Below are positions 29,267 through 37,959 of a DNA stretch of 64,000 nt, in pieces. Location: positions 62,001 through 126,000 of the forward strand of contig DASYAI010000032.1 in the NCBI GenBank assembly GCA_036501425.1, in the 5' to 3' direction. Position numbers and translations under genes: made by a program. The DNA comes from DATKRB01 sp036501425. GTDB taxonomy: Bacteria > Actinomycetota > Acidimicrobiia > Acidimicrobiales > RAAP-2. How positions within the stretch are numbered: the first letter of the stretch is position 1; the number at the start of each line of letters is the position of its first letter. The notes under the pieces are model-generated. The model was not told where the DNA came from and made no database searches. It worked only from the letters and a program-made list of their open reading frames with translations.

Positions 29267-30139
29267 ATGGACGATGACGCTCGGGCGAGCTCACAGGTGT
29301 CGGAACGTCGTACCGCCCAACCTGTAGGAGCCGACGAGGTGGTCGACCCGGTGCTCGCAGCGCTGGACCCTGATGGCCAGCGGCCCGCTCACGTGATCGC
29401 GTCCCACGGACTGAAGCTGAGCTTCGGTGTCAAGACGATCCTCGACGGCATCGACATGACGTTCCGGCGCGGCACGATCACCGCGCTGATCGGGCCCACC
29501 GGCTCGGGCAAGTCGACCTTCCTGCGCACGCTGAACCGGATGAACGACAAGGTGGTCGGGTTCAGGTACCAGGGCGACGTGGAGCTCGACGGGCACAGCA
29601 TCTGGGCTGCGCACCAGGACCTGCTCACCCTGCGCCGCCGGGTCGGCATGCTGTTCCAGCGCCCGAACCCGTTCCCCATGTCGATCCGGGACAACGTGGT
29701 CGCCGGGGTCAAGGCGCACCGCATCGCCAAGGGCAAGCAGCTCGACGTGGTGGCCGAGCGCCGCCTGCGCGAGGTCGGCCTGTGGGACGCGGTCAAGGAC
29801 CGGCTGGGCGACTCGCCGTTCCGCCTGTCGGGGGGCCAGCAGCAGCTGCTGTGCCTGGCCCGGTCACTGGCCGTGGGGCCCGAGGTGCTGCTGCTCGACG
29901 AGCCGACCTCTGCCCTCGACCCGCTGTCGACCGAGTCGGTGGAGGCCCTCATGCGCCAGATGACCCCGGCGCTGACCATCATCGTGGTGACCCACAACCT
30001 GGCCCAGGCCCGGCGGGTGGCCCACAACACCATGTTCTTCTACGACGGACATCTCGTCGAGCACGGCGAGACCACCCAGATCTTCGAGCAGCCGCGCGAG
30101 GCCCAGACGGACCGGTACGTGAACGGGCGGATCGGTTGA
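29267..30139 (+). CDS. pstB: Phosphate ABC transporter ATPase
   Basis: 290-residue ATPase of the high-affinity phosphate importer. It shows Walker A GPTGSGKST, the PstB-specific VGMLFQRPNPFPMSIRDNVVAG, signature FRLSGGQQQLLCLARSLA, Walker B VLLLDEPTSALDP and H-loop VVTHNLAQARRVA. About 35 extra hydrophilic N-terminal residues precede the ATPase core. It lies first in the cluster, separated from pstS by 249 bp, an unusual order (pstB-S-C-A instead of pstS-C-A-B). PHO-box-like repeats lie directly upstream. Confidence 0.94.
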   Translation: MDDDARASSQVSERRTAQPVGADEVVDPVLAALDPDGQRPAHVIASHGLKLSFGVKTILDGIDMTFRRGTITALIGPTGSGKSTFLRTLNRMNDKVVGFRYQGDVELDGHSIWAAHQDLLTLRRRVGMLFQRPNPFPMSIRDNVVAGVKAHRIAKGKQLDVVAERRLREVGLWDAVKDRLGDSPFRLSGGQQQLLCLARSLAVGPEVLLLDEPTSALDPLSTESVEALMRQMTPALTIIVVTHNLAQARRVAHNTMFFYDGHLVEHGETTQIFEQPREAQTDRYVNGRIG

Positions 30140-30267
30140 CAACGGCCCGGAGGGCGCGCCCCTGACCGGGCGACACCACCGGGGCCACCAACGCCGAGCA
30201 CTGCGAGCAGGGACGACCCCTCTCAGTTGGCGCGCCTCGGCGTAGGTCACGACGGCCCGCATCGCCG

Positions 30268-30283
30268 CCGGCGTCGACGCCGG
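30268..30283. promoter_or_regulatory. 16-bp palindrome between pstB and pstS
   Basis: CCGGCGTCGACGCCGG is a perfect palindrome in the 249-bp pstB-pstS gap, able to form a stem or bind a dimeric regulator. It may set differential expression of pstS, which transporters need in excess. The rest of the gap shows no gene and no clear second PHO box. Confidence 0.35.
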
Positions 30284-30388
30284 TCGCGACGCATGTGAGA
30301 ACCACCGACAACCACACCCAAACAGAGCCCGAACCCGAACCGGAGAGACGGTCTTCTACCAATGGAATCCAACAAGGAGGAAAGCCAC

Positions 30389-31504
30389 GTGACTCGGATG
30401 CTCCGAGCCAAGCGATGTGTTCCCACGACAGTGCTGGCCATCGGCCTCGTGCTCGCCGCGGCCGCCGGGACGGCCTCGGCCGCCCAGCCCAAGTTGCCCA
30501 AGAGCGGGGTCGAGACCCCGCCCGCGGCCACGCTGACCGAGACCGGCAGCACCCTCCTGTACCCGCTGTGGAACATCTGGGTGCCCGACTACACCCAGAA
30601 GTACCCGAACGTCTCCATCCAGACCGCCGGCACCGGGTCGGGCACCGGGATCACCGACGCCACCAACGGCACCGCCGACATCGGAGCGTCCGACGCCTAC
30701 CTGTCCCCGAGCGAGGTGACCGCCAGCCCGTCATTGCTCAACATCCCGCTTGCCATCTCGGCCCAGCTGGTCGTCTACAACGTGCCCGGGGTGACCGCGC
30801 ACCTCAAGCTGAGCGGCAAGCTGCTGTCCCAGATCTACCAGGGAAAGATCACCAACTGGAACGACCCGGCGATCTCGGCGATCAACAGCGGCGTGACGCT
30901 GCCCAACCTGCCCATCGTCACCCTGCACCGGTCGGACAGCAGCGGTGACACGTTCCTGTTCACCACGTACCTGTCGAAGACCGACGCCAGCGGTTGGGGC
31001 GCCTCGATCGGCTACAACACCACCGTCGCCTGGCCCAACGTGACCGGCGCGCTGGGTGAGGCGGGGAACTCGGGCATGGTGACGGGCTGCAAGGCCACGG
31101 CCGGCTGCATCGCCTACGTGGGCATCAGCTACCAGACCCAGGCGCTGCAGGCCAACCTCGGCTACGCCCAGCTCCAGAACGGCAAGGGCGCCTACGTGCT
31201 GCCGACGGCGGCCTCCATCAACGCCGAGGCGGCCGGGTTCGTGAAGTCGACCCCGGCGAACGGCACCATCTCTCTCATCGACGGGAAGACGGCGACCGGT
31301 TACCCGATCATCAACTACGAGTACGCCATCGTGAACGGCAAGCAGTCGAGCTCCTCGACCGCCAAGGCGGTCCGGTCGGTGCTCGAGTGGGCGATCGACC
31401 CCAAGGACGGCAGCAGCCCCAACTACCTCTCGCAGGTGTTCTTCCAGCCGCTCCCGGCCAAGGTCGAGGCCCAGTCGGTGAAGCAGATCCTCAAGATCAG
31501 CTGA
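30389..31504 (+). CDS. pstS: Phosphate-binding protein
   Basis: 371-residue exported phosphate-binding protein. The signal peptide (TRMLRAKRCVPTTVLAIGLVLAAAAGTASA) lacks a lipobox Cys, so it may be secreted or wall-retained. Phosphate-contacting segments are LTETGSTLLYPL, GTGSGTGITDATNGTADIGASDAYLS and TLHRSDSSGDTFLFTTYLS. The GTG at 30389 is 8 nt after a perfect AAGGAGG; an in-frame ATG at 30362 lies before that site and is rejected. The stop overlaps the pstC ATG by one base. Confidence 0.93.
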   Translation: MTRMLRAKRCVPTTVLAIGLVLAAAAGTASAAQPKLPKSGVETPPAATLTETGSTLLYPLWNIWVPDYTQKYPNVSIQTAGTGSGTGITDATNGTADIGASDAYLSPSEVTASPSLLNIPLAISAQLVVYNVPGVTAHLKLSGKLLSQIYQGKITNWNDPAISAINSGVTLPNLPIVTLHRSDSSGDTFLFTTYLSKTDASGWGASIGYNTTVAWPNVTGALGEAGNSGMVTGCKATAGCIAYVGISYQTQALQANLGYAQLQNGKGAYVLPTAASINAEAAGFVKSTPANGTISLIDGKTATGYPIINYEYAIVNGKQSSSSTAKAVRSVLEWAIDPKDGSSPNYLSQVFFQPLPAKVEAQSVKQILKIS

Positions 31505-32595
31505 TGACCGTAGGCAGCGCCGGGATCCCGGCGCCGGGAACCCCACACGTCTCGACCACCCGCAGGACGACCGGTGTCGTCCGGCGGGTGGTCGAGGTGG
31601 CTCGAGCCCACGAGGAGGGCGCGTGGCGCTGGAGCGCCCGGGTGGCGGCGGTGCTCCCGCTGGCCGCCCTGGTGTTCGCACTGACCGTGCTGGTCATCAA
31701 GGCGTTTCCGGCCATCAAGGTGAACGGCATCGGATTCCTCTCCCGCTCGACGTGGAACCCCGGCAGCGGTTATGGCACCACGGTGCACTCGCACGGCGTG
31801 GCCCACCCGGCGGGGTCCTCCTACGGCGCGTGGCCGCTGATCGCCGGCACGCTGCAGACCTCGGTCATCGCCCTGGTCATCGCCGTGCCGATCTCGATCG
31901 GTGGGGCGTTCGCGCTGACCGAGCGGCTGCCGGGGTGGATCTCGCGGCCGCTCGGGCTCGCCCTCGAGGTGCTCGCCGGAATACCCAGCGTCGTGATCGG
32001 CCTGTGGGGCCTGCTGACCCTCGGCCCCATCCTGGCCCACGACGTCTACCCCATCCTGGGCGACCACATGCCCGACGTGCCGGTCCTCGACTACTTCCGC
32101 AACCCGGTGGGCAGCGGGGAGGGCCTCCTCACGGCCGGCATCGTGCTGGCCCTCATGATCATCCCCATCGTGGCCTCCACGACCCGCGATCTGTTCACCC
32201 AGGTGCCACCCCTGCCCAAGGAGGGGGGTGAGGCGCTCGGGATGACCGACTGGGAGGTGGCCAACCGGGTGACCATCCCCTGGGTCCGTTCGGGCATCAT
32301 CGGGGCGACCGCGCTCGGCCTCGGCCGGGCCATCGGCGAGACGATGGCCGTGGCGCTCATCACCGGCTCGATCCTCGGGCACACGGCAGCGAACATCTAC
32401 TCGCCGATGTCCACCATCGCCGCCACCATCCTTTCCCAGCTCGACGGCGCCCAGACCGATGGCACCGGCTTCGCCGTGGCCACCTTGGCCGAGCTCGGCC
32501 TGATCCTCGCCGTCATGTCGGTTGCGGTCAACGTGGTGGCCCGCCTGATCGTGGCACGGACCTCGGGCCTCGCAGCCCCGGTCGGACGGGCTTGA
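31504..32595 (+). CDS. pstC: Phosphate ABC transporter permease
   Basis: 363 residues with about six membrane segments after a ~45-residue cytoplasmic N-terminus. PstC features are the periplasmic loop FLSRSTWNPGSGYGTTV, LAGIPSVVIGLWGLLTLGP, the coupling helix LPKEGGEALGMTDWEVANRVTIPWVRSGI and GLGRAIGETMAVALITGS. The ATG overlaps the pstS stop (TGATG). It partners with PstA to form the channel. Confidence 0.94.
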   Translation: MTVGSAGIPAPGTPHVSTTRRTTGVVRRVVEVARAHEEGAWRWSARVAAVLPLAALVFALTVLVIKAFPAIKVNGIGFLSRSTWNPGSGYGTTVHSHGVAHPAGSSYGAWPLIAGTLQTSVIALVIAVPISIGGAFALTERLPGWISRPLGLALEVLAGIPSVVIGLWGLLTLGPILAHDVYPILGDHMPDVPVLDYFRNPVGSGEGLLTAGIVLALMIIPIVASTTRDLFTQVPPLPKEGGEALGMTDWEVANRVTIPWVRSGIIGATALGLGRAIGETMAVALITGSILGHTAANIYSPMSTIAATILSQLDGAQTDGTGFAVATLAELGLILAVMSVAVNVVARLIVARTSGLAAPVGRA

Positions 32596-32601
32596 GCCAC
32601 G

Positions 32602-33486
32602 ATGGCCGTCGCCGCCGCCCCGCACCACCGCCGCCGAGCCTTGCAGCTCGGGTTCCGGCTCGGCACCTACCTGGCCCTCCTGCTGGTGGTCGGACCGGCC
32701 GGGTGGCTGCTGGTCAGCGTGGTCGCCCGGGCCGCCCCCCACTGGCAGTGGAGCGTGCTGTGGACCCAGGGTCACGGCACCGGCGGTGGCCTGCTCAACG
32801 CCATCGTCGGCACCCTGATCCTGATGCTCGGGGTGTTCCTCATCGCCGGGACCATCGGCGTGCTCGCCGGTATCCATCTCTCCGAGCTGGCCCGACCGCG
32901 CCGCAACGGCAAGCCGAGCGGTGCCCTCCTGCGAACCGCGTCCGACGTGCTGTCGGGCTTCCCTTCCATCGTGCTCGGCTACGTGGGCTACGTCGCTCTG
33001 GTGGTCGGGCTGCACTGGGGCTTCTCGCTCCTGCCGGCGCTCATCATCCTGTCGATCATGGTCATCCCCTACATCGCCAAGTCGACCGAGTCGGCCCTGC
33101 GACAGGTGCCCACCAACTACCGCGAGGGGGCGGAGGCCCTCGGCATGTCCACCGGCTACGCCCTGCGCAAGGTGGTCCTCAAGACGGCGCTGCCCGGCAT
33201 CGTCACCGGTCTGCTGCTGGCGCTGGCCATCGCCTCGGGCGAGACGGCGCCGCTCATCTACACCGCCGGGTGGACCACCCAGGTGCCCGGCGGCCAGCTC
33301 ACCGGCTCGCACGGGTTCCCCTACCTCACCTACCCGGTCTTCAACTTCTACGATCAGGCCAACAACAGTGCCCACTACCTGGCGTTCGACGCGGCGCTGT
33401 TGCTGGTGGTCCTCATCGCGCTCCTGCTGGTCGCCTCGCGCATCATCGTCGCTCGGACCCAGCGCAACTCTGAAGGTCGGCGCTGA
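32602..33486 (+). CDS. pstA: Phosphate ABC transporter permease
   Basis: 294 residues, six membrane segments. PstA hallmarks: LLNAIVGTLILMLGVFLIAGTIGVLAGIHLSE, ASDVLSGFPSIVLGYVGYVALVV, VPTNYREGAEALGMSTGYALRKVVLKTALPGIVTG and AIASGETAPLIYTAGWT. It starts 6 bp after pstC. No phoU follows; the next gene is a response-regulator-like protein. Confidence 0.94.
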   Translation: MAVAAAPHHRRRALQLGFRLGTYLALLLVVGPAGWLLVSVVARAAPHWQWSVLWTQGHGTGGGLLNAIVGTLILMLGVFLIAGTIGVLAGIHLSELARPRRNGKPSGALLRTASDVLSGFPSIVLGYVGYVALVVGLHWGFSLLPALIILSIMVIPYIAKSTESALRQVPTNYREGAEALGMSTGYALRKVVLKTALPGIVTGLLLALAIASGETAPLIYTAGWTTQVPGGQLTGSHGFPYLTYPVFNFYDQANNSAHYLAFDAALLLVVLIALLLVASRIIVARTQRNSEGRR

Positions 33487-33527
33487 CCGGCGCCCTCCGG
33501 GCGACCGACGGGCTCGAGTGGCAGCCG

Positions 33528-34250
33528 ATGGCACGGTGGCTCGAAGCGGAGCGTGATCCCCGGGTCGTGCTGGTCGACGGGAGCCGGACCCTCGACGACC
33601 GCTTCGTGGCGGCGCTCGCCGGCGAGGGGTTCGAGGTGGCGGTCGTGCCCGACGGGGAACGGGGGCTGAGCGAGCTGCGCGACGGCGAGCCGGCGGTCGT
33701 GCTGGTCAACTCCGACCTGCCGGACATGTCCGGGCTGGCGGTCCTCCGGCGGATCCGCTCGAGCTCGCACACGCCGGTGATCATCGTGTCGGACGCCGGC
33801 GAGGAGACCGAAGCGGTGCTGGCGTTCGAGATGGGGGCGGCCGACTACCTGCACGGGCTGTCCCGGACCCGCGAGGTGGCGGCCCGGATCCGCGCCGCGC
33901 TGGCCCGCGCCGACACCGCCTCGACCGGCCGGCAGATCATCGAGCGGCGGGGGGTGCTGCGCTCGGGCCCGGTGGCGGTCGACCTGGGCCGGCGTGAGGC
34001 GTCGATCCGGGGGGAGACGGTGCACCTGCGCCCGAAGGAGTTCGACCTGCTCGTCGTCCTGGTGGCCAACGCGGGTTACGTCGTGACCACCGACCGGATC
34101 TTCGCCGAGGTGTGGCCCAAGGGCACCCCCAGGGACTCCAAGTCGCTCCACGTCCACGTGCGCCGGCTGCGGGCGGTGGTCGAGGAGGACCCGACCCATC
34201 CCCGCCACATCATGACGGTGCAGCGGACCGGTGTGCGGTTCGATCCGTGA
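33528..34250 (+). CDS. OmpR/PhoB-type regulator with a degenerate receiver domain
   Basis: 240 residues. Residues ~12-125 form a receiver fold. The phospho-acceptor Asp of the D-x-x-L-P motif is Asn61 (VVLVNSDLPDMSG), and the conserved Lys-Pro after DYL is replaced (DYLHGLS). Asp17 and Ser88 are kept. Residues ~145-240 are an intact winged helix (LRPKEFDLLVVLVANAGYVVTTDRIFAEVW, SKSLHVHVRRLR, TGVRFDP). It probably binds DNA without phosphorylation. Lying 42 bp after pstA, it may regulate phosphate or linked genes. No sensor kinase is adjacent. Confidence 0.85.
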   Translation: MARWLEAERDPRVVLVDGSRTLDDRFVAALAGEGFEVAVVPDGERGLSELRDGEPAVVLVNSDLPDMSGLAVLRRIRSSSHTPVIIVSDAGEETEAVLAFEMGAADYLHGLSRTREVAARIRAALARADTASTGRQIIERRGVLRSGPVAVDLGRREASIRGETVHLRPKEFDLLVVLVANAGYVVTTDRIFAEVWPKGTPRDSKSLHVHVRRLRAVVEEDPTHPRHIMTVQRTGVRFDP

Positions 34251-34268
34251 GCGGGGTAGAACGGTTCG

Positions 34269-34772
34269 ATGTTCGACGATCTCCTCGAGGCCAACCGCCG
34301 CTACCGCAGCACGTTTCGAGATCCGGGCCTGACCGGTCGGGCCGCCAGGGGCCTCGCGCTGCTCACCTGCATGGACTCGCGCATCGACCCGCTGGCCATC
34401 CTCGGGCTGGTGCCGGGCGATGCCAAGATCATCCGCAACGCCGGGGCCCGGGTCACCGAGGACTCGTTGCGGTCCCTGGTGCTCGGGGCCAGCCTGCTCG
34501 GGGTGACCCGGGTGTGCATCATGCAGCACACCGACTGCGCCATGGTCGGTCGGACCGACGACGAGGTCCGGGCCCGGGTCGGCTCGCACCTCGGGGTCGA
34601 CCCGGGGGAGTGGGAGCCGCTCACCACCCCGGACCACGTCAGCGCGCTGCGCGCCGATCTGGTGCGCCTGCGGTCCTGCCCCCTGCTGCCCGCCGATCTG
34701 GAGGTGGGGACCTTCGTCTACGACGTCCGCGAGGGTCGCCTGGTCCCGGTCCCCGTCGACCTGCCGGCGTGA
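34269..34772 (+). CDS. Beta-class carbonic anhydrase
   Basis: 167 residues, short like the Rv1284-type enzymes. Zinc ligands Cys34, His87 and Cys90 are visible in LALLTCMDSRIDPL and VCIMQHTDC, and the Asp36-Arg38 dyad is in MDSR. It interconverts CO2 and bicarbonate in the cytoplasm. It begins 18 bp after the regulator and may be co-transcribed with it; it is convergent with the glycosylase gene. Confidence 0.88.
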   Translation: MFDDLLEANRRYRSTFRDPGLTGRAARGLALLTCMDSRIDPLAILGLVPGDAKIIRNAGARVTEDSLRSLVLGASLLGVTRVCIMQHTDCAMVGRTDDEVRARVGSHLGVDPGEWEPLTTPDHVSALRADLVRLRSCPLLPADLEVGTFVYDVREGRLVPVPVDLPA

Positions 34773-34806
34773 GGTTCCGGGCGGGCGAGGCCCCCCGGCG
34801 GCCGGC

Positions 34807-35385
34807 TCAACGTCCGGCGCTCGGCTGTTTGCACGGGCAGCCCACCAGGTGGTCGTCCACCACGCCCACCGCCTCGAGGAACGCGTAGACGATCGTCGTC
34901 CCGACGAACGTGAAGCCCCGCCGCTTGAGGTCGCGGCTCAGCGCGTCGGAGAGGTCGGTCCGCGCCGGCACCTCCTCGGGGAGCCGGGGCCGGTGCACGA
35001 CCGGAAGGTCGTCCACCCACGACCACAGGTAACGGGCGAACGATCCGTGCTCGGCCGCCGTGGCCACGAACGCCCGGGCGTTGACCGCCAGTGACCGGAC
35101 CTTGAGCCGGTTGCGGACGATCCCGACGTCGGCGAGCAGCTCGGCGTGCTTGGGCTCCTCGTAGCGGGCGATGCGCTCGGGGTCGAACCCGTCGAGTGCC
35201 TGCCGGTAATTCTCCCGCTTGGCCAGGATCGTCGACCACGACAGGCCGGCCTGGGCGCCTTCGAGCACCAACATCTCGAACAGGTGGTGCTCGGAGCGCG
35301 ACGGCACTCCCCACTCGGTGTCGTGGTAGGCGAGCATCGCCGGCGACCCCAGGGCCCACGGGCACCGGGCCGGGGCGTCGGTCAC
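34807..35385 (-). CDS. tag: DNA-3-methyladenine glycosylase I
   Basis: 192-residue base-excision repair enzyme removing 3-methyladenine. Tag signatures: CPWALGSPAMLAYHDTEWGVPSRSEHHLFEMLVLEGAQAGLSWSTILAKRENYRQAL, GIVRNRLKVRSLAVNARAF, RRGFTFVGTTIVYAFLEAVGVVDDHLVGCPCK (His/Cys zinc site). The GTG at 35385 overlaps the stop of the upstream response regulator (GTGA), an operon link between a DNA-repair gene and a transcription factor. Confidence 0.92.
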   Translation of the reverse strand: MTDAPARCPWALGSPAMLAYHDTEWGVPSRSEHHLFEMLVLEGAQAGLSWSTILAKRENYRQALDGFDPERIARYEEPKHAELLADVGIVRNRLKVRSLAVNARAFVATAAEHGSFARYLWSWVDDLPVVHRPRLPEEVPARTDLSDALSRDLKRRGFTFVGTTIVYAFLEAVGVVDDHLVGCPCKQPSAGR

Positions 35386-36065
35386 TCGGCGTGGATCCAG
35401 TTGCCCGCCCCGCGCACGCTGTCGATGCGAGCCGTGCTGCCGGCCAGCTTGGCCCGCAGCCGGGCCAGATGGACCGGGATCGTCTCGGGACCCACGTCGC
35501 CCGCCCGGGCCTCCCAGAGGTGGTCGGCCATCGAGCGGGCGGTCACCGTCGAGGGCGCGCTCCACAGGAGCACCTCCAGCATGGCCAGCTCGATCCGCGT
35601 CAGGTCCACCGGTACCCCGTCGACCGTCGCCTCGCGCGTCGCCGGATCGAGGCAGAGATCGCCGCACTGGAGGACCGGGGCGAAGGCGGCGAGGGGTCGG
35701 CGCTCGAGGGCGCGCAGCCGGGCCAGCAGCTCCTGGAGGTCGAACGGCTTGACCAGGTAGTCGTCGGCCCCGCCGCCGGCTCCGCTGATCCGGTCGGCCG
35801 TCGTGTCGACGTTCGTGAGCATCAGCACCGGGGTGCGGACGCCGCCCGAGCGGGCCTGCTCGATCACCTCGAGCCCGCTCAGCCGCGGCAGCTGCCACTC
35901 GACGACCGCTACTTCGTAGTGCGACGCGCAGAGCGCCCGGGCCGCCAGCGCGCCGTCGCCGACGGACTCGACCACGCACCCGCTGGCCCGCAGCACCCGC
36001 TCGAGGGTGCTGCGCAGCCCGGCATCATCTTCGGCGACCAGGATCCTCACCGGCGTCTCCCGCAC
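35382..36065 (-). CDS. OmpR-type response regulator with Glu at the phospho-acceptor position
   Basis: 227 residues. The receiver domain keeps the acidic pair (VAEDD, Asp13-Asp14), Thr84 and Lys106 (DDYLVKPFDLQEL). The acceptor Asp is Glu56 (VAVVEWQLPRLSG), a phosphomimetic substitution. The C-terminal winged helix (~130-227) has VDLTRIELAMLEVLL, ARSMADHLWEA and IPVHLARLRAKL. It may be constitutively active. It is the first gene of a two-gene operon with tag; no histidine kinase is nearby. Confidence 0.85.
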   Translation of the reverse strand: MRETPVRILVAEDDAGLRSTLERVLRASGCVVESVGDGALAARALCASHYEVAVVEWQLPRLSGLEVIEQARSGGVRTPVLMLTNVDTTADRISGAGGGADDYLVKPFDLQELLARLRALERRPLAAFAPVLQCGDLCLDPATREATVDGVPVDLTRIELAMLEVLLWSAPSTVTARSMADHLWEARAGDVGPETIPVHLARLRAKLAGSTARIDSVRGAGNWIHAE

Positions 36066-36134
36066 CGTGCCCGCCGTCGACCGGCGCGCTGTCCGCTGCC
36101 CAGCGTAGCGAGGCTCTCGGACCCCCCGGTCCGG

Positions 36135-36578
36135 TCATTCGTGGTGGTGGATGAGCACCGGGCAGTGCGCCTTGGCCGCGCAGTGCTCGCTCACCGAGCC
36201 GATGAGCATGCCCACGAACTCGCCGTGGCCCCGGCTCCCGAGGACCAGCAGATCGGCCTCCTTGGAGGCCTCGATCAGCACCTCGGTCGGATGCCCCTCG
36301 CGCACCGTGCCCACGACCTCGACGCCGGGGTGGCTCTTGTGGACCTCGCTGACCGCCTGCTCGACCACCGTGGTCACGGCGTCGGCCGGCTGCCAGTCCT
36401 CGGGCCATGGCGGGAGCCAGCCGTAGTTGGTGGGCCACTCCCAGGACATCACCACCTCGAGCGTCGCACCGGTGAGCTCGGCCTGGCGGGCGGCCCACTC
36501 GAGGGCGCCGATGGAGGGGGGCGAGCCGTCGATGCCGGCGACGATACGGCCGGTCGGTGCTCCGTCGGGTGAGCTCAC
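36135..36578 (-). CDS. Universal stress protein
   Basis: 147-residue single UspA domain: IVAGIDGSPPSIGALEWAARQAELTGATLEVVMSW at the N-terminus, and the ATP-binding loop LLVLGSRGHGEFVGMLIGSVSEHCAAKAHCPVLI (G-x2-G-x9-G-S type). Nucleotide binding is therefore likely. The GTG start is preceded by AAGGAG about 9 nt upstream. Monocistronic; the exact stress role is unknown. Confidence 0.9.
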   Translation of the reverse strand: MSSPDGAPTGRIVAGIDGSPPSIGALEWAARQAELTGATLEVVMSWEWPTNYGWLPPWPEDWQPADAVTTVVEQAVSEVHKSHPGVEVVGTVREGHPTEVLIEASKEADLLVLGSRGHGEFVGMLIGSVSEHCAAKAHCPVLIHHHE

Positions 36579-36623
36579 GTGTCGATCTCCTTGCAGTGGT
36601 GGGGGTCGGGCCGCCGGTGCGAC

Positions 36624-37943
36624 CTAGCCTCCGGGTCGGGCCAGGGGTCCGGGCATCGCGTTGTGCCGGACCTGGTTGAAGGGCAGGTCGCGGTCGGGAG
36701 CAGGCTCGCGGGGAAGCCCGAGGACCCGCTCGCCGATGATGTTGCGCTGGATCTCGGCCGTGCCGCTCGCCATGCTGCCGCCCTGGCGCCCGAGGTAACC
36801 GAGGCCGGCCGACGACCCGGCGGCCGTCCGGTCGGGGCGCCATGCCACCGCGTTGACGCCGGCGAGCTCGACCGCGACGTCCGAGCTCGCGATGCCGGCC
36901 ATGGAGCCGAACAGGCGGAGCATCGACCCCGCCGCCGGCGGGAGCGCGCCGGTGGCCATCCCCCGGACCACCCGGGTGGCCAGGTGCGCGCTCACCGTGG
37001 ACAGGACGTGGGTGGCCGCGACCCGTTGGCGGACCCCGGTGTCGCTCTGCTGGCCGGTGCTCCGGGCCAGCTCGGGCAGGCCACCGCCGGGCACCATGGC
37101 CGCGGCGCGGCGCCCACCACCCCGCAGGGTCATCGTGTGGAAGGTCGAGCCGCCGCCGACGGTGTTGCGCTCGTGCACGAGGAGCCGGGTCGCCACGTGC
37201 CACCCGTCGTCGACGGCGCCGAGCACGTTCGCCGCCGGCAGCGCCATGTCGTCGAAGAACTCCTGGCAGAACCCGGTCCCTCCACTGACCAGCCGCAACG
37301 GGATGATCGTCAGCCCGGCCGCGTCGAGCGGCACGATGAACATGCTGAGCCCCCGGTGCTTGGGGACGTCCCAGTTGGTCCGGGCGAGCAGCACCGCCAT
37401 GTCGGAGAAGTCGGCCTGGCTGGTCCAGACCTTCGAGCCGGTGACGACGTAGTGATCACCGTCCCTCGTCGCCCGGGTGATGGCGCCCGCGAGGTCCGAC
37501 CCGCCGGTCGGCTCGCTCAGCATCTGAGCCCAGAGCTTCTCCCCCCGGAGCATCTCGGGGATGTAGGTCCGCTTCTGTTGCTCGGTCCCGAACTCGAGCA
37601 TCGTCGGCGCGATCATCCCGATGGACAGCCCCCACGTCGAGCCGGCCAGGTTGAACAGGTCGACGGCGGCCTCGCCGGCGGCGCGGACCTCGTCGTTGAA
37701 CGCATCGCGGTGGGCCACGCTCAGCCCCAGGCCCCCGTACTCGGTCGGGAACGTGATGCCGGCGAAGCCCCCTTCGTGCAGGGCACGCTGCAGCGCCCGG
37801 GCCAGCGCGGCGCGGCGGTGGCCGGCCGGGCCGCCCTCGCCCCCGGCGTCGTCGGTGTCCCGGCCGAGCTGCGGTAGCGCCTCGGCCAGCCACGCCTGAG
37901 CCCGGGCCCGGAAGGTGGCGACGTCGAGTGCGGTGTCGGTCAT
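36624..37943 (-). CDS. Acyl-CoA dehydrogenase
   Basis: 439-residue FAD-dependent dehydrogenase of acyl-CoA thioesters. Motifs: FPTEYGGLGLS, MLSEPTGGSDLAGAITRA, YVVTGSKVWTSQADFSDMAVLLART, and the C-terminal SGTAEIQRNIIGERVLGLPRE. A Gly/Ala-rich insertion (~270-300) is present. It lies 16 bp after an SDR gene on the same strand, so the two probably act in one beta-oxidation or steroid-type pathway. The substrate cannot be told. Confidence 0.88.
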   Translation of the reverse strand: MTDTALDVATFRARAQAWLAEALPQLGRDTDDAGGEGGPAGHRRAALARALQRALHEGGFAGITFPTEYGGLGLSVAHRDAFNDEVRAAGEAAVDLFNLAGSTWGLSIGMIAPTMLEFGTEQQKRTYIPEMLRGEKLWAQMLSEPTGGSDLAGAITRATRDGDHYVVTGSKVWTSQADFSDMAVLLARTNWDVPKHRGLSMFIVPLDAAGLTIIPLRLVSGGTGFCQEFFDDMALPAANVLGAVDDGWHVATRLLVHERNTVGGGSTFHTMTLRGGGRRAAAMVPGGGLPELARSTGQQSDTGVRQRVAATHVLSTVSAHLATRVVRGMATGALPPAAGSMLRLFGSMAGIASSDVAVELAGVNAVAWRPDRTAAGSSAGLGYLGRQGGSMASGTAEIQRNIIGERVLGLPREPAPDRDLPFNQVRHNAMPGPLARPGG

Positions 37944-37959
37944 GGCGCCCCTCGCGTGC

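Noticed and set aside
31423..33534. A 703-codon minus-strand open frame opposite pstC and pstA
   Set aside because: Gln/Gly/His/Asp-rich antisense shadow of two unmistakable permeases.
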